A stretch of DNA of 64,000 nt, from NCBI GenBank assembly GCA_036265385.1, contig DATAPD010000059.1, positions 62,001-126,000 on the forward strand. The letters are read 5' to 3'. A program made the position numbers and the translations under genes. This stretch comes from DATAPD01 sp036265385 (GTDB lineage Bacteria > Acidobacteriota > Terriglobia > Terriglobales > Acidobacteriaceae). Every line of letters starts with the position of its first letter. Position 1 is the stretch's first letter. The notes under the pieces were generated by a model. That model had not been told where the DNA came from. It did no database searches and saw only the letters and a list, made by a program, of their open reading frames with translations. Positions 16,287 to 24,414 of the stretch are shown here, piece after piece.

Positions 16287-18140
16287 TCAGTAAATGCTCT
16301 TGTCGTGAGTTGCTCCGTGACACGCCAGCGTACAGGTTCGAGCAGCGCCGTCGAAGGTTACGGGAGTGGTTCCGTTGGGTGCGACAACGGCGCCATCAAA
16401 ATTGACCAGACGCTGTCCTGTGATCGTGGCGCTCGGTGTTCCGATTCCATGGGATGTGTGGCAAACCGAGCAGGAAGCACCCACTTCGTTCACGTGCTTC
16501 TGATGCACCGTGCTTCCAGAAAGCACGAGCGAGAGGTCGTGGCACTTCGCGCACATCGCGTACGGCCCATTATTGGTGAGGTCCGGATTCGGCAATGCGT
16601 TCGTCATAAGACCGCCCGGTGTGCTGGCCTGGCTCATGTCATAGCGGCGTTCCAGCACGTGGTTATATTTCGATCCATGGGGGCCATTGGCTCCGCCGCC
16701 GCCGAATTCACGATTGTCATCGCTGTTGTGGCAATCCGTACAGAAAATTCGTGTGCCCATTCCACGCGTCGAAACGGTCCCGTCAAAGTTGAGCATCTGC
16801 GGTAGCAAACTTGGCTGAAGCAGAGTGCTTGAACGGTCGTGCATTACCGGGTGGCTGGAGACAGCCGTTGCAGCCATTTGCGGAATAAGGTTGAGCGGAT
16901 CGGCACCGACTAGAACCCGTGTCGCGATGTAGCCGTAATTGACCGACGTTGTTGTTCCTTTGCCGGAACTGGTGCCATGGCATCGCAAGCAGGTTTCAAA
17001 CTGATTGACTGCAGGAGTGAGAGCTGTCAGTCCATCTTGCCCGCTCACGCCCGTAACAGCTGTTTGCGACAAACGAATCCCAGGCGGCGCAGTGAGCGCT
17101 CCGCCAGCCTGCGTTGCATGTGGATTGTGGCAATCCACGCAGCCTGCATGGCGATTGTTATTCAGCACCGCTGGCTCCAAGGGATCATGCGGGTTTGCGG
17201 CCGATGGAAATGGATGCGGAATTTTCGTAACGCTGTTGGAATTCGTCATCTCGGCAAAAATGTTGGGCGCTAGCGGCTGCGTGTTCGTTCCGTTGTGGCA
17301 GTTCATGCAATCGAGTTGATCAGCGCCACGCAACAGTCGTGCCGGACCGGATGCGCTGTGCGGCATATGACATGCGTTGCAGCCATTCATTGCTACTGTG
17401 CTGTATCCACCGACATAAGGATTGTTGGAGGTGGTTGCAGTCGAGGTAGCGTGCGCACTCAATGCCCAACCCGCCAACTGATTCGCCTGTCCACTGGTTA
17501 ACCGCGCCGGATCATGACACGAAAGACACAGCTGTGAACTCGAACTGTCACGGACAAGGAACTGCGGCAGTTGCTTGTCGATGTTTTGGAAATGCGGCTG
17601 ATGACACGTCGTGCATTCGATGGTGCCATTGATCATCCGCACAGCGGGATCTGCCGTCTGCGCCGGGTTTTGCTGCAGCAGCTGTGAAAGGTTGGGCGCG
17701 TCGGCAATCGGAGTTTTCAGACTGAACGGATGGGACGAGCGCAGATCCGTGCCGAAGTTGGACGAAGCCTTCATGGTTCCGCCGACGGTTACGTTCCCGT
17801 AGGCGACGGTTTGTCCGAGGGCGACCGTTCCGTCGTGGCAGCTAAGACATAACTTACTTGGACTTCCAACCGGCGGCTGCAATCCCGTCTGATGATAGGT
17901 TGTGCTTCCGTACATTTGATACGTCTGTACAGAGAGCTGCTGGTTCCAGAGCGGAGTCGGTGCGGTCATTGCGCCGTGCGGAGCATGGCAGTAGAGACAG
18001 GCGTTCGCCACGCCACCTTTCACCGCGCTCAGGCTGCTGGCGGAAAGATCGTGTTCGCCGAGCTGATCTCCGCTGAGCCCTTGAGACCAGGCGGCTCCAG
18101 CAAGGAGCAGCACGCTCGCGAATAGACGCCAGATTTTCAT
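16287..18140 (-). CDS. Multihaem cytochrome c with 11 CXXCH and one CX3CH
   Basis: 617 residues with a signal peptide (MKIWRLFASVLLLAGAAWSQ). Eleven canonical haem motifs are spread along the chain (CLYCH, CLSCH, CTTCH, CLSCH, CNACH, CMNCH, CVDCH, CLRCH, CTDCH, CAKCH, CSVCH). A twelfth, atypical CTLACH (CX3CH) sits near the C terminus. Many motifs are followed by x-PH or xxH, typical of doubled-CXXCH cytochromes. Long Ser/Thr/Asn-rich spacers suggest a surface-exposed or extracellular protein. There is no lipobox. The ATG at 18140 overlaps the stop of the preceding NHL gene by four bases (ATGA), with GGAGGG in front, so the two are translationally coupled. Confidence 0.9.
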   Translation of the reverse strand: MKIWRLFASVLLLAGAAWSQGLSGDQLGEHDLSASSLSAVKGGVANACLYCHAPHGAMTAPTPLWNQQLSVQTYQMYGSTTYHQTGLQPPVGSPSKLCLSCHDGTVALGQTVAYGNVTVGGTMKASSNFGTDLRSSHPFSLKTPIADAPNLSQLLQQNPAQTADPAVRMINGTIECTTCHQPHFQNIDKQLPQFLVRDSSSSQLCLSCHDPARLTSGQANQLAGWALSAHATSTATTSNNPYVGGYSTVAMNGCNACHMPHSASGPARLLRGADQLDCMNCHNGTNTQPLAPNIFAEMTNSNSVTKIPHPFPSAANPHDPLEPAVLNNNRHAGCVDCHNPHATQAGGALTAPPGIRLSQTAVTGVSGQDGLTALTPAVNQFETCLRCHGTSSGKGTTTSVNYGYIATRVLVGADPLNLIPQMAATAVSSHPVMHDRSSTLLQPSLLPQMLNFDGTVSTRGMGTRIFCTDCHNSDDNREFGGGGANGPHGSKYNHVLERRYDMSQASTPGGLMTNALPNPDLTNNGPYAMCAKCHDLSLVLSGSTVHQKHVNEVGASCSVCHTSHGIGTPSATITGQRLVNFDGAVVAPNGTTPVTFDGAARTCTLACHGATHDKSIY

Positions 18141-19213
18141 TGCGTCCCTCCGCTAACGGACTTCGATCCCGGCTTGTACCGGAATACCTGCACACGGTGG
18201 TTGTAAGAATCCGTGACATAAATGCGATTCTCTTTATCGACAAAGAGCCCTGCAGGCAATTGGAACTCCGCAGGCCCGTCTCCGCTGCGGCCGAAATAAT
18301 AAAGGAGCTGTCCTTGATGATTGAAGGCTTGCACCGCGTCGAACATTCCATCGACGACGTACAGGTTGCCTTCGGTATCGAGACCAATGCCTTTGGGTCG
18401 GAACATGGTTCCGTTCGTCTCGCCGATACTGCCGAGGCCATAGAGATATTGTCCGGTGCGATCGAGAACTTGCACGCGGAAATTCATGGCGTCAACAACG
18501 ATCAGCTCATTTCCGTGCAGGCGGATTTCAGTGGGGAAATTGAACTCGCCAGGTTCCACGCCTCGCTTGCCGATGGCCTGCAGCACATTGCCCTGCAGAT
18601 CCATGACGAAGATTTTGTGGCGCACGGTGTCGCTGACATAGATGCGTTGCGCGGCGGAATCAACGGCGATGCCGGTGGGGCGCTTGAAGTAGCCTTCGCC
18701 ACCTTTCAAGCTGCCGATCACGCGCTTGAATTTTCCATTCGAATCGTAGACGAAGAGCTTGCCGGACTCGGAATCGGTGAAATAGATGTTGTCTTCGGCA
18801 TCGACAGTTACGCACTGCGGCGCCATGAAGGCGTCTTTCCCGTCATAGCGCGAGATGAATTTGTATTTCTGTTTACCGAAGTCGAAGATGTGGATCCCTT
18901 GGGCGTCCGGATCGCTGACGATAATGCGGCCGCGCGAATCCGTCACGATGCTGTAGGGGCGCACGAGGAAGTGGAAGTCAGGCGCGCCGGCGACGATATC
19001 GATCACTCGTGTCCAAAAACCGCGCTTCAGCTTTACTTCGCGTTCCGACGAAAAACTCCGTTCGAAGGTTAGTGAGCGGCCGCCGGACAATTCCAGCGCG
19101 GGAACTTCGATCTCGGTTGTTTTGGCTGTCTTGGTTTTGTGTGCTGCGCTGAGGCTGGCGGCCAGTACCAGGATCATCGTCGCTACACCGCCAACCCGTT
19201 TTGTCGTACGCAT
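18137..19213 (-). CDS. Exported NHL-repeat beta-propeller protein (copy 2)
   Basis: 358 residues. A signal peptide (VATMILVLAASLSAA) is followed by about six NHL/YVTN-type blades, each reading like RPTGIAVDSAAQRIYVSDTV or RPKGIGLDTEGNLYVVDG, and ending NRIYVTDSYNHRVQVF. Propellers of this kind bind proteins or ligands and have no catalytic motif here. It starts 12 bases after the beta-barrel gene and overlaps the 11-12-haem cytochrome by four bases, so it is made in step with that cytochrome. The ATG at 19213 is used; GTG 19216 is equally in frame. It is similar to the propeller at 23131-24414 but lacks that protein's Lys/Glu-rich ends. Confidence 0.86.
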   Translation of the reverse strand: MRTTKRVGGVATMILVLAASLSAAHKTKTAKTTEIEVPALELSGGRSLTFERSFSSEREVKLKRGFWTRVIDIVAGAPDFHFLVRPYSIVTDSRGRIIVSDPDAQGIHIFDFGKQKYKFISRYDGKDAFMAPQCVTVDAEDNIYFTDSESGKLFVYDSNGKFKRVIGSLKGGEGYFKRPTGIAVDSAAQRIYVSDTVRHKIFVMDLQGNVLQAIGKRGVEPGEFNFPTEIRLHGNELIVVDAMNFRVQVLDRTGQYLYGLGSIGETNGTMFRPKGIGLDTEGNLYVVDGMFDAVQAFNHQGQLLYYFGRSGDGPAEFQLPAGLFVDKENRIYVTDSYNHRVQVFRYKPGSKSVSGGTQ

Positions 19214-19225
19214 CACATACCCTGA

Positions 19226-21073
19226 CTAGAAAATATCGAAGTGCCGAGAGATTCCAAAGTACACCACATTGAGAGTATCGGGATTGTTAAACGTTGTGCC
19301 GATCCCTTGCGCGATGTGCGCGAAACCGCCGCTGAAGCTCATTTGACGCCAACGGTATTCGGAGCGGATTTCGAAACGGTCCGAGAGCGTATCGGTTATG
19401 GTGTTGATGTTATCCGTGTGGTATTGCATGTGAGAAAAGCTGGCAGTGATGTGGAGTCGACGTTTTGGATTGAACCCGGCCGCTGCGCCCCAAGACGTAC
19501 CGCGGAACAAAATCAAACCGGGAATCACAGGAGGGAGCGGAGTTACGCCGCTGCCGAACGGTAGACTGTCGCCAGAGTTTTTGGAGTAGTTGCCGCTGAT
19601 CGAAAAGCGAGGGGCTGAAATCGAAGCGTTGAGGGTCTCGATGGACGACTGACCTTCGTTCAGCCCATTGATGTTGCTTTTGCCGTAGCTCCCACCAACT
19701 GCGGCGTTCCATCCTCGCCACAACCGATGCGCGACGTTGAGGTTGCCGCTGTAACTATCCTGGCTATATCCGGTAAGCGCAGAGGCGACATTGCGAGCAT
19801 ATTGAACACCGACCCCTGTGTTGAACCCCAGCACATCGCGAGTGTAACTCGCGGATGCCGAATGGCCGGTGAGGCCGGAGTTCCCAGGATCGGCATTGAA
19901 CCAAGAAAACCCGTAGTGGACTCCGAAGCTTCCGCCTAGCAGGTCTTTGCTATAGCTCATACCCGATGTGAAGATATCGCTCGTTGTTTCAATGTTGCTT
20001 TGCGAGTAGCTTTGCGCACGGCGATCTACTCGTGCCGTCCAGGTCAGCCGGCGCGTGAAGGAGTAGGCCGCATTCGCGCCGTAATCCAAGTAGCTGGACA
20101 GAACGTCAGTAGTAGCCAGGGTTGGTTGCGCTGTTGCGCCGCCGCTCTGGGTGCCTGCGACAATTCCAGAAATGATCTGGGCATTCAGATTGCTGGAGTA
20201 ATTCGTGAACACGTTGACGCTCAGCTTCGATGTAGGAGTCATGCTGAGATCCGAGTTCACGACGCTGAAAGTGCTATTAGTTGGATTCAACTTGTAATCG
20301 GTATCGAAGTGCGTGCGGGAGTAAGTGGATCCCCAGCGCATCCAGTCCAGGAGTCGGCGATTTGCTGAAACCGTGAAGCCCCGCTGATATGAGTTGATTT
20401 TCTCATCATTGAATCCGGAGACGGGCGACAGGGTAGTACCGATGCGGTTGCTGTTGAATCTGCCCGAGAGATCGAAACCCGCCAGCGTATAGGAGCTTCC
20501 AATCGTAACGAAGCGCGAATCTCCACTTCCGTCTGCATCGGTTCCGAGAACCTGATAATTCGACACGGACTTCCCGAAGCTCACATTCAACGTGGGATAG
20601 TCCTCATAATAAATGCCCGCATTGACGTCAAAGCTTGTGCTGTTACCTCGGGATTCATAGGAGCCAGTTGTGCCCGGAAAATTCAGAAGATTTTGCGCGT
20701 CAAAGGACTTTTGGAAATTGAATTCAATAGGAGTGTTGCTCCCGGTGAATAGACCAGCTGTGGCGTTGAGTCCCTTCGCGGCCGTTATCGAGTTGAAATT
20801 CGAATTGAAACGTGACTGGTTGTAATAAGGATTGATCCGCCAGTTCAGGAACTTCGGGTTGTAATAAGAGCCGGTAAGATTGCCGTTGAATCCAAACCCC
20901 AGGCTTGAAGTGTCCTGACTGTCGTATTGTCCGGTCCAGCCAACAGATGCATCGCCGCTCAGACCCATCTGGATGTTGTCACCCACGGTGATCTGCGCGT
21001 GACTACCCGCTGCCGACATCATCATTGCCGCCAGGACCAGAATCCATCCGAGTTGTGTTGTCCTGTGCCGCAT
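19226..21073 (-). CDS. Large outer-membrane beta-barrel protein of the cytochrome operon
   Basis: 615 residues. A signal peptide (WILVLAAMMMSAAGSHAQ) is followed by a chain made almost wholly of alternating, aromatic-rich amphipathic strands (for example SYYNPKFLNWRINPYYNQSRF, shown in part as NWRINPYYNQ). It ends VVYFGISRHFDIF, with the terminal aromatic residue needed for BAM insertion. There are no TonB-box or plug features and no CXXCH. Length and composition suit a barrel of more than 20 strands, comparable in size to MtrB/PioB or Geobacter OmbB-type porins that sheathe cytochromes, though I see no direct signature of those families. AAGGAG precedes the ATG by 9 bases. Confidence 0.82.
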   Translation of the reverse strand: MRHRTTQLGWILVLAAMMMSAAGSHAQITVGDNIQMGLSGDASVGWTGQYDSQDTSSLGFGFNGNLTGSYYNPKFLNWRINPYYNQSRFNSNFNSITAAKGLNATAGLFTGSNTPIEFNFQKSFDAQNLLNFPGTTGSYESRGNSTSFDVNAGIYYEDYPTLNVSFGKSVSNYQVLGTDADGSGDSRFVTIGSSYTLAGFDLSGRFNSNRIGTTLSPVSGFNDEKINSYQRGFTVSANRRLLDWMRWGSTYSRTHFDTDYKLNPTNSTFSVVNSDLSMTPTSKLSVNVFTNYSSNLNAQIISGIVAGTQSGGATAQPTLATTDVLSSYLDYGANAAYSFTRRLTWTARVDRRAQSYSQSNIETTSDIFTSGMSYSKDLLGGSFGVHYGFSWFNADPGNSGLTGHSASASYTRDVLGFNTGVGVQYARNVASALTGYSQDSYSGNLNVAHRLWRGWNAAVGGSYGKSNINGLNEGQSSIETLNASISAPRFSISGNYSKNSGDSLPFGSGVTPLPPVIPGLILFRGTSWGAAAGFNPKRRLHITASFSHMQYHTDNINTITDTLSDRFEIRSEYRWRQMSFSGGFAHIAQGIGTTFNNPDTLNVVYFGISRHFDIF

Positions 21074-21119
21074 CTTGCTGACTCCTTACACCGCTCGTGG
21101 TCGATACATCGGCCACCAG

Positions 21120-22142
21120 CTACATCGCTTCGACTTTGGCGGTCCTCTTCAACCGCGATTCCAGTACGCTCCTTACCGCCTGTTCTTTCTCTGTTTCCAA
21201 TTGCGACTTCAGGCTTGGGCGCACTTCTGCGAAGGGGACCAGTTTCGTCTCTTCTCGCTCGTTGACTCGTGCGATGCAAAGCGAATCGCCTGTGTCGATC
21301 ACGTTGCTGACCTCACCAGGCTTCATCGTGAACACTACTTTCTCGACTGGGGCCGGCATGCGTCCGCGGTGAATCGACTTGTGGTCGCCCATCATGACTC
21401 GCCAGTCATCCTCGGAGACTTTTTCCGCCAGGAGTCCGAATTCCTCGTAGTTCTTCGCGGCCTTGGCTTTCTTCAGCGCGTCTTCGGCGCGCCGCCGCGC
21501 ATCGGTTTTCTGGTCCTTCGTCATGGTTTCCGGCGTAGCAATCGAGATGGTCTGGATCGACACGCTCTCCGGTTTCTGGAATCTCTTCTTGTTGTTCAGG
21601 TAGAAGCGCCGCAACTCGAGGTCGGAGATGCGTGATTTTCCTTTTACCTCGATCCGAAGCAGATCATCGATAAGGATTGCGCGGGTAATCTTCTCGCGCA
21701 GATTCTTCATGCTGCCGCTCTGCTCATCGGACAGGTACTCCTGAAATTCTGCGGGAGAATCGAATTGCTTCTTGAAATCTGCGGTAGCGCGACTCAGCTT
21801 TGCTGGCGGTACCAGCATCTTCCGGCGCAGTGCTTCCTGATACACAAGCTCCTCAAAAACGATGTTCTCCAACGCTTTCTGGCGAATCTGTGGTTCCTTT
21901 CCCTTTGGAAAAACGCCTCCATGCTGCCGGGCGTACGGGAAGATGTTCTGCATCTCGCGGACGAGGTCGCGTTCCGTCAGGACCGTCCCATTCACCTTCA
22001 CCAGGGGCCTGTCGATGGGTTGTGCGGCGGCTTTATTGGCGGGATTATTGGCCGCTTTCATCGTCGGTGCGTGGCTCGCAACTTGGGCGCTCAAGCCGGC
22101 TGCCATGCCCAGGATCACCGTGAGGAGGAGTTGTTTTTTCAT
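21120..22142 (-). CDS. Exported PpiC/SurA-type peptidyl-prolyl isomerase
   Basis: 340 residues with a signal peptide (MKKQLLLTVILGMAAGLSAQ). A SurA-N-like helical region (VNGTVLTERDLVREMQNIFPYAR) and long helices follow. A parvulin rotamase domain covers roughly 190-315, with ETMTKDQKTDARRRAEDALKKA and the typical MKPGEVSNVIDTGDSLCIARV. The role is folding of exported proteins; its place between a tetrahaem cytochrome and the beta-barrel suggests a dedicated chaperone for barrel or cytochrome assembly. ATG 22142 is chosen for the signal peptide and the GAAAGG site; the frame is open to 22217. The 46 bases to the barrel gene hold only its ribosome site. Confidence 0.87.
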   Translation of the reverse strand: MKKQLLLTVILGMAAGLSAQVASHAPTMKAANNPANKAAAQPIDRPLVKVNGTVLTERDLVREMQNIFPYARQHGGVFPKGKEPQIRQKALENIVFEELVYQEALRRKMLVPPAKLSRATADFKKQFDSPAEFQEYLSDEQSGSMKNLREKITRAILIDDLLRIEVKGKSRISDLELRRFYLNNKKRFQKPESVSIQTISIATPETMTKDQKTDARRRAEDALKKAKAAKNYEEFGLLAEKVSEDDWRVMMGDHKSIHRGRMPAPVEKVVFTMKPGEVSNVIDTGDSLCIARVNEREETKLVPFAEVRPSLKSQLETEKEQAVRSVLESRLKRTAKVEAM

Positions 22143-22180
22143 TGTTTCGCGCCTTTCTTGTTTCACACTGCTTTTAAGGT

Positions 22181-22208
22181 GAGGGAGAAGGCCAAAGCCT
22201 TCTCCCTC
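22181..22208 (-). other. Perfect 12-bp intercistronic hairpin downstream of a tetrahaem cytochrome gene
   Basis: GAGGGAGAAGGC (22181-22192) and its exact complement (22197-22208) enclose a four-base loop. It sits 9 bases after the stop of the cytochrome gene (22217) and before the isomerase gene. On the transcribed minus strand no T run follows. A 3' mRNA stabiliser or partial attenuator is more likely than a full terminator. Confidence 0.7.
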
Positions 22209-22216
22209 TGTTAGCA

Positions 22217-23005
22217 CTAGGTCGTGGGGACCGTCTGGCCAACATACTCATTGGACTTCGAGAAATGGCACTGGCGGCAGAACTGGGTCGTCGAGTTGCT
22301 GCCCGGCGCCTCGTTGTACCAGCCGCGAATGAACCACTTCGACGGGACAACCGTATTCGCCACGCCCTTGACTGTGCCTTTGTAGGCCGCTTCCAGGTGT
22401 GGGTTGTGGCAGGTCGTGCACTCAACCATTGCTGCGTGGGTCGCTGCGTTCCCGTAGAAGCGAACTGTGCGGCCATAGCTGTTCTTGAAGTTGGTCGAGT
22501 TGGTGTCCGTGCCCCAGGTCAGCGTGCCGTTCGCATCGATCGTGACCGGCCAGTTGTAGGCGCTGGCGGCATAGGCTACGTGAACCGGGTGATCATTGGT
22601 CAGATCATCTTTTCCAATGTAGGTGTTGATGCCAGCGTTTCCGTCGACATCTTCCAGGCTCTTTCCGGTCATGCCGGCAACCGTTACGGAGCCGTCATGG
22701 CAGGAGAGGCAGGCTGCGGTGTGGAACAGTGTGTCTGTCTCGTCCGTGATTGCCGCCGGAACTGTGAAGGTTGTTCCGCCGAACACGGTGTAACCCTTGG
22801 CGACCAGGTCGCGGCCCCAAAGATAAACATCGCCTTGCGCTGCATTGGTCGAAGCCGGATTCAAGCCGGCCGGGCCGCTGTGTGGCGCGTGGCACGAAAC
22901 GCAACCATGGCCATTGACGTTATGCGGTCCAAGTACGTCATTCTGGGCCGCCGCAATGCCGATGGCGAACATAACTGCTAAAAGAATGAACAGTGCTTTC
23001 TTCAT
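22217..23005 (-). CDS. Tetrahaem cytochrome c, exported (copy A)
   Basis: 262 residues with a signal peptide (MKKALFILLAVMFAIGIAAAQ) and four haem motifs: CVSCH (35-39), CLSCH, CTTCH and CRQCH near the C terminus. Matching distal His residues are seen in NVNGHGC and DHPVHVAYA. It is a paralogue of 15353-16168 with the same spacing and the same RGWY and CHFSKSNEYV ending. ATG 23005 follows AGGAGG, with a 12-base palindrome (23009-23020) between the two. The frame is open back to an ATG at 23134 that overlaps the preceding stop, but that would bury the signal peptide. Strong hairpins flank the gene on both sides. Confidence 0.9.
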   Translation of the reverse strand: MKKALFILLAVMFAIGIAAAQNDVLGPHNVNGHGCVSCHAPHSGPAGLNPASTNAAQGDVYLWGRDLVAKGYTVFGGTTFTVPAAITDETDTLFHTAACLSCHDGSVTVAGMTGKSLEDVDGNAGINTYIGKDDLTNDHPVHVAYAASAYNWPVTIDANGTLTWGTDTNSTNFKNSYGRTVRFYGNAATHAAMVECTTCHNPHLEAAYKGTVKGVANTVVPSKWFIRGWYNEAPGSNSTTQFCRQCHFSKSNEYVGQTVPTT

Positions 23006-23053
23006 ATTGGTCTTAAGACCTCCTGATGGATAAAACAGCTGTTTTGAATGCAC

Positions 23054-23078
23054 CGGAAGAAGCTCTCGGCTTCTTCCG
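23054..23078 (-). other. Perfect 10-bp intercistronic hairpin upstream of a tetrahaem cytochrome gene
   Basis: CGGAAGAAGC (23054-23063) pairs with GCTTCTTCCG (23069-23078) around a five-base loop, in the 125-base gap between the NHL gene stop (23131) and the cytochrome ATG (23005). Two further palindromes lie in the gap: AAAACAGCTGTTTT (23032-23045) and GGTCTTAAGACC (23009-23020), the latter between the ribosome site and the start codon. Confidence 0.65.
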
Positions 23079-23130
23079 TCTTCGACGGTTGCGGGCGTTC
23101 CTTCCCACAACTCAACGAAACTTGTTCCGT

Positions 23131-24414
23131 TCATTGCTTCACCTCTGCGGTCTTCGGCTCGGGATCTGCCTTGCCGGTCGCTGATGCTGGTGCCTCTGCG
23201 GCCTTCTTCTTTTCCAACTCAGCCTTCGCCGTAGTGTTCTCAGCGTCGGTGATGTAACGGAAAACCTGAATGCGTCCTTTAATCTGGTCGCTGACGATGA
23301 CGCGATTGTTTTTGTCGATTGCGATTCCAGCCGGCAACCCGAACTGTCCGGGCAGCCCGCCGCCGTATCCGAAAAAGGCCAGCAGGTGACCTTCTTTGTC
23401 GTAGATCTGCACGTTGCATTGCGACGCATCTACAACCCAGATATGGCCGTCGGTATCGACTGCTACGCCTTTCGGGCGTTGGAATGTGCCCGGCCCGTCG
23501 CCGGCCTTGCCGAACATGGAAATGAAATTCCCGTCGGCGTCGAAAATCTGCACGCGATTGTTGAGGGTGTCAGAGATGTAGACGTTGCCATCTTTATCGA
23601 GCGCGACATTCGTCGGCTTGGCGAACGTGGCTGGGTCGTCGTCGTTCAGTTTTTTCGCGGGCCCTCCCAGCTTTCGCAGCAGCTTGAAATTGTCGGCGTC
23701 GTAGACGAATACGGTTTCGTTGCCCGTATCCACGACATAGGCGAATCGATTCTCGCTATCGATGGCGATTCCGCTGGGCCGCTTGAGATCATCTGCGCCA
23801 AACGTACTTTCAAGCTTCAACTGCGGACTGAACACCGAAACCTGGTGCATGCCTGCGTCCGCCACAAACAGCCGGTCTGTATCGTCAATCGCTATCCCGA
23901 TGATGTTGCGGAATGCGGCTTCATGTCCGTTGCGCAGGAACGTTACTTCCTTGGTTTCCGTGTTGAAGATGAAGATTGCCGCGACGAACGTGTCTCCGAC
24001 GTAGACGCGACCTTTCGAATCCACTGCGACCCCATAGGGCTGTCCAAGCACGTGTGAAGGCTCAACCGGATCTCCGCTTTCCCGCTGCTGAACGCCGGCC
24101 ATGCGGTCCATCCAGCCCTGCTTTTTCTTCTGCGGCTTCGCTTCCACGGGCTTCTGCGGTTCGCCGAAATGCTCCGAGACGAACTTGATGCGCGGCAGAT
24201 CTGGAGGCAGTGGCCACACCAGCTTGCTGGTGTCAATCTTGCTCCGGTCGATTCCTTCTTTCTTCGCGGGTGCCGGCGCCTCTTCCTTCTTCTTTTTGTC
24301 TTTCTTGCCCGCGTGGCTCGCTGGAACCAGCAACAATGCCAGTGCCGCGACTAGGAACCAGGTGATCCAAGTGCGGAACTGTGGTCTCGAACTGATCGTC
24401 ATCGCGTAATTCAC
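23131..24414 (-). CDS. Exported NHL-repeat beta-propeller protein (copy 1)
   Basis: 427 residues. A signal peptide (WFLVAALALLLVPASHAG) is followed by a Lys-rich stretch (KKDKKKKEEAPAPAKKEG) and a linker. Six NHL blades come next (GQPYGVAVDSKGRVYVGDTF, RPSGIAIDSENRFAYVVDTG, KPTNVALDKDGNVYISDTLN, RPKGVAVDTDGHIWVVDASQ, LPAGIAIDKNNRVIVSDQ). A Lys/Glu/Ala-rich C-terminal tail ends the protein. The lysine-rich ends are unlike copy 2 and could mediate surface or acidic-partner contacts. The GTG at 24414 overlaps the stop of the 16-haem gene by four bases and has GGGGTGG in front; ATG 24402 is the alternative. The role is probably structural or scaffolding beside the cytochrome. Confidence 0.86.
   Translation of the reverse strand: MNYAMTISSRPQFRTWITWFLVAALALLLVPASHAGKKDKKKKEEAPAPAKKEGIDRSKIDTSKLVWPLPPDLPRIKFVSEHFGEPQKPVEAKPQKKKQGWMDRMAGVQQRESGDPVEPSHVLGQPYGVAVDSKGRVYVGDTFVAAIFIFNTETKEVTFLRNGHEAAFRNIIGIAIDDTDRLFVADAGMHQVSVFSPQLKLESTFGADDLKRPSGIAIDSENRFAYVVDTGNETVFVYDADNFKLLRKLGGPAKKLNDDDPATFAKPTNVALDKDGNVYISDTLNNRVQIFDADGNFISMFGKAGDGPGTFQRPKGVAVDTDGHIWVVDASQCNVQIYDKEGHLLAFFGYGGGLPGQFGLPAGIAIDKNNRVIVSDQIKGRIQVFRYITDAENTTAKAELEKKKAAEAPASATGKADPEPKTAEVKQ

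Noticed and set aside
18140..19072. A 310-residue plus-strand open frame opposite the NHL-repeat gene
   Set aside because: It is the antisense shadow of a well-supported propeller gene; its translation has no signal, repeats or family features and no ribosome site.
22265..22981. A 238-residue plus-strand frame opposite the tetrahaem cytochrome gene
   Set aside because: The minus-strand frame carries four CXXCH motifs and a signal peptide; the opposite frame is Arg/Val-rich shadow sequence.
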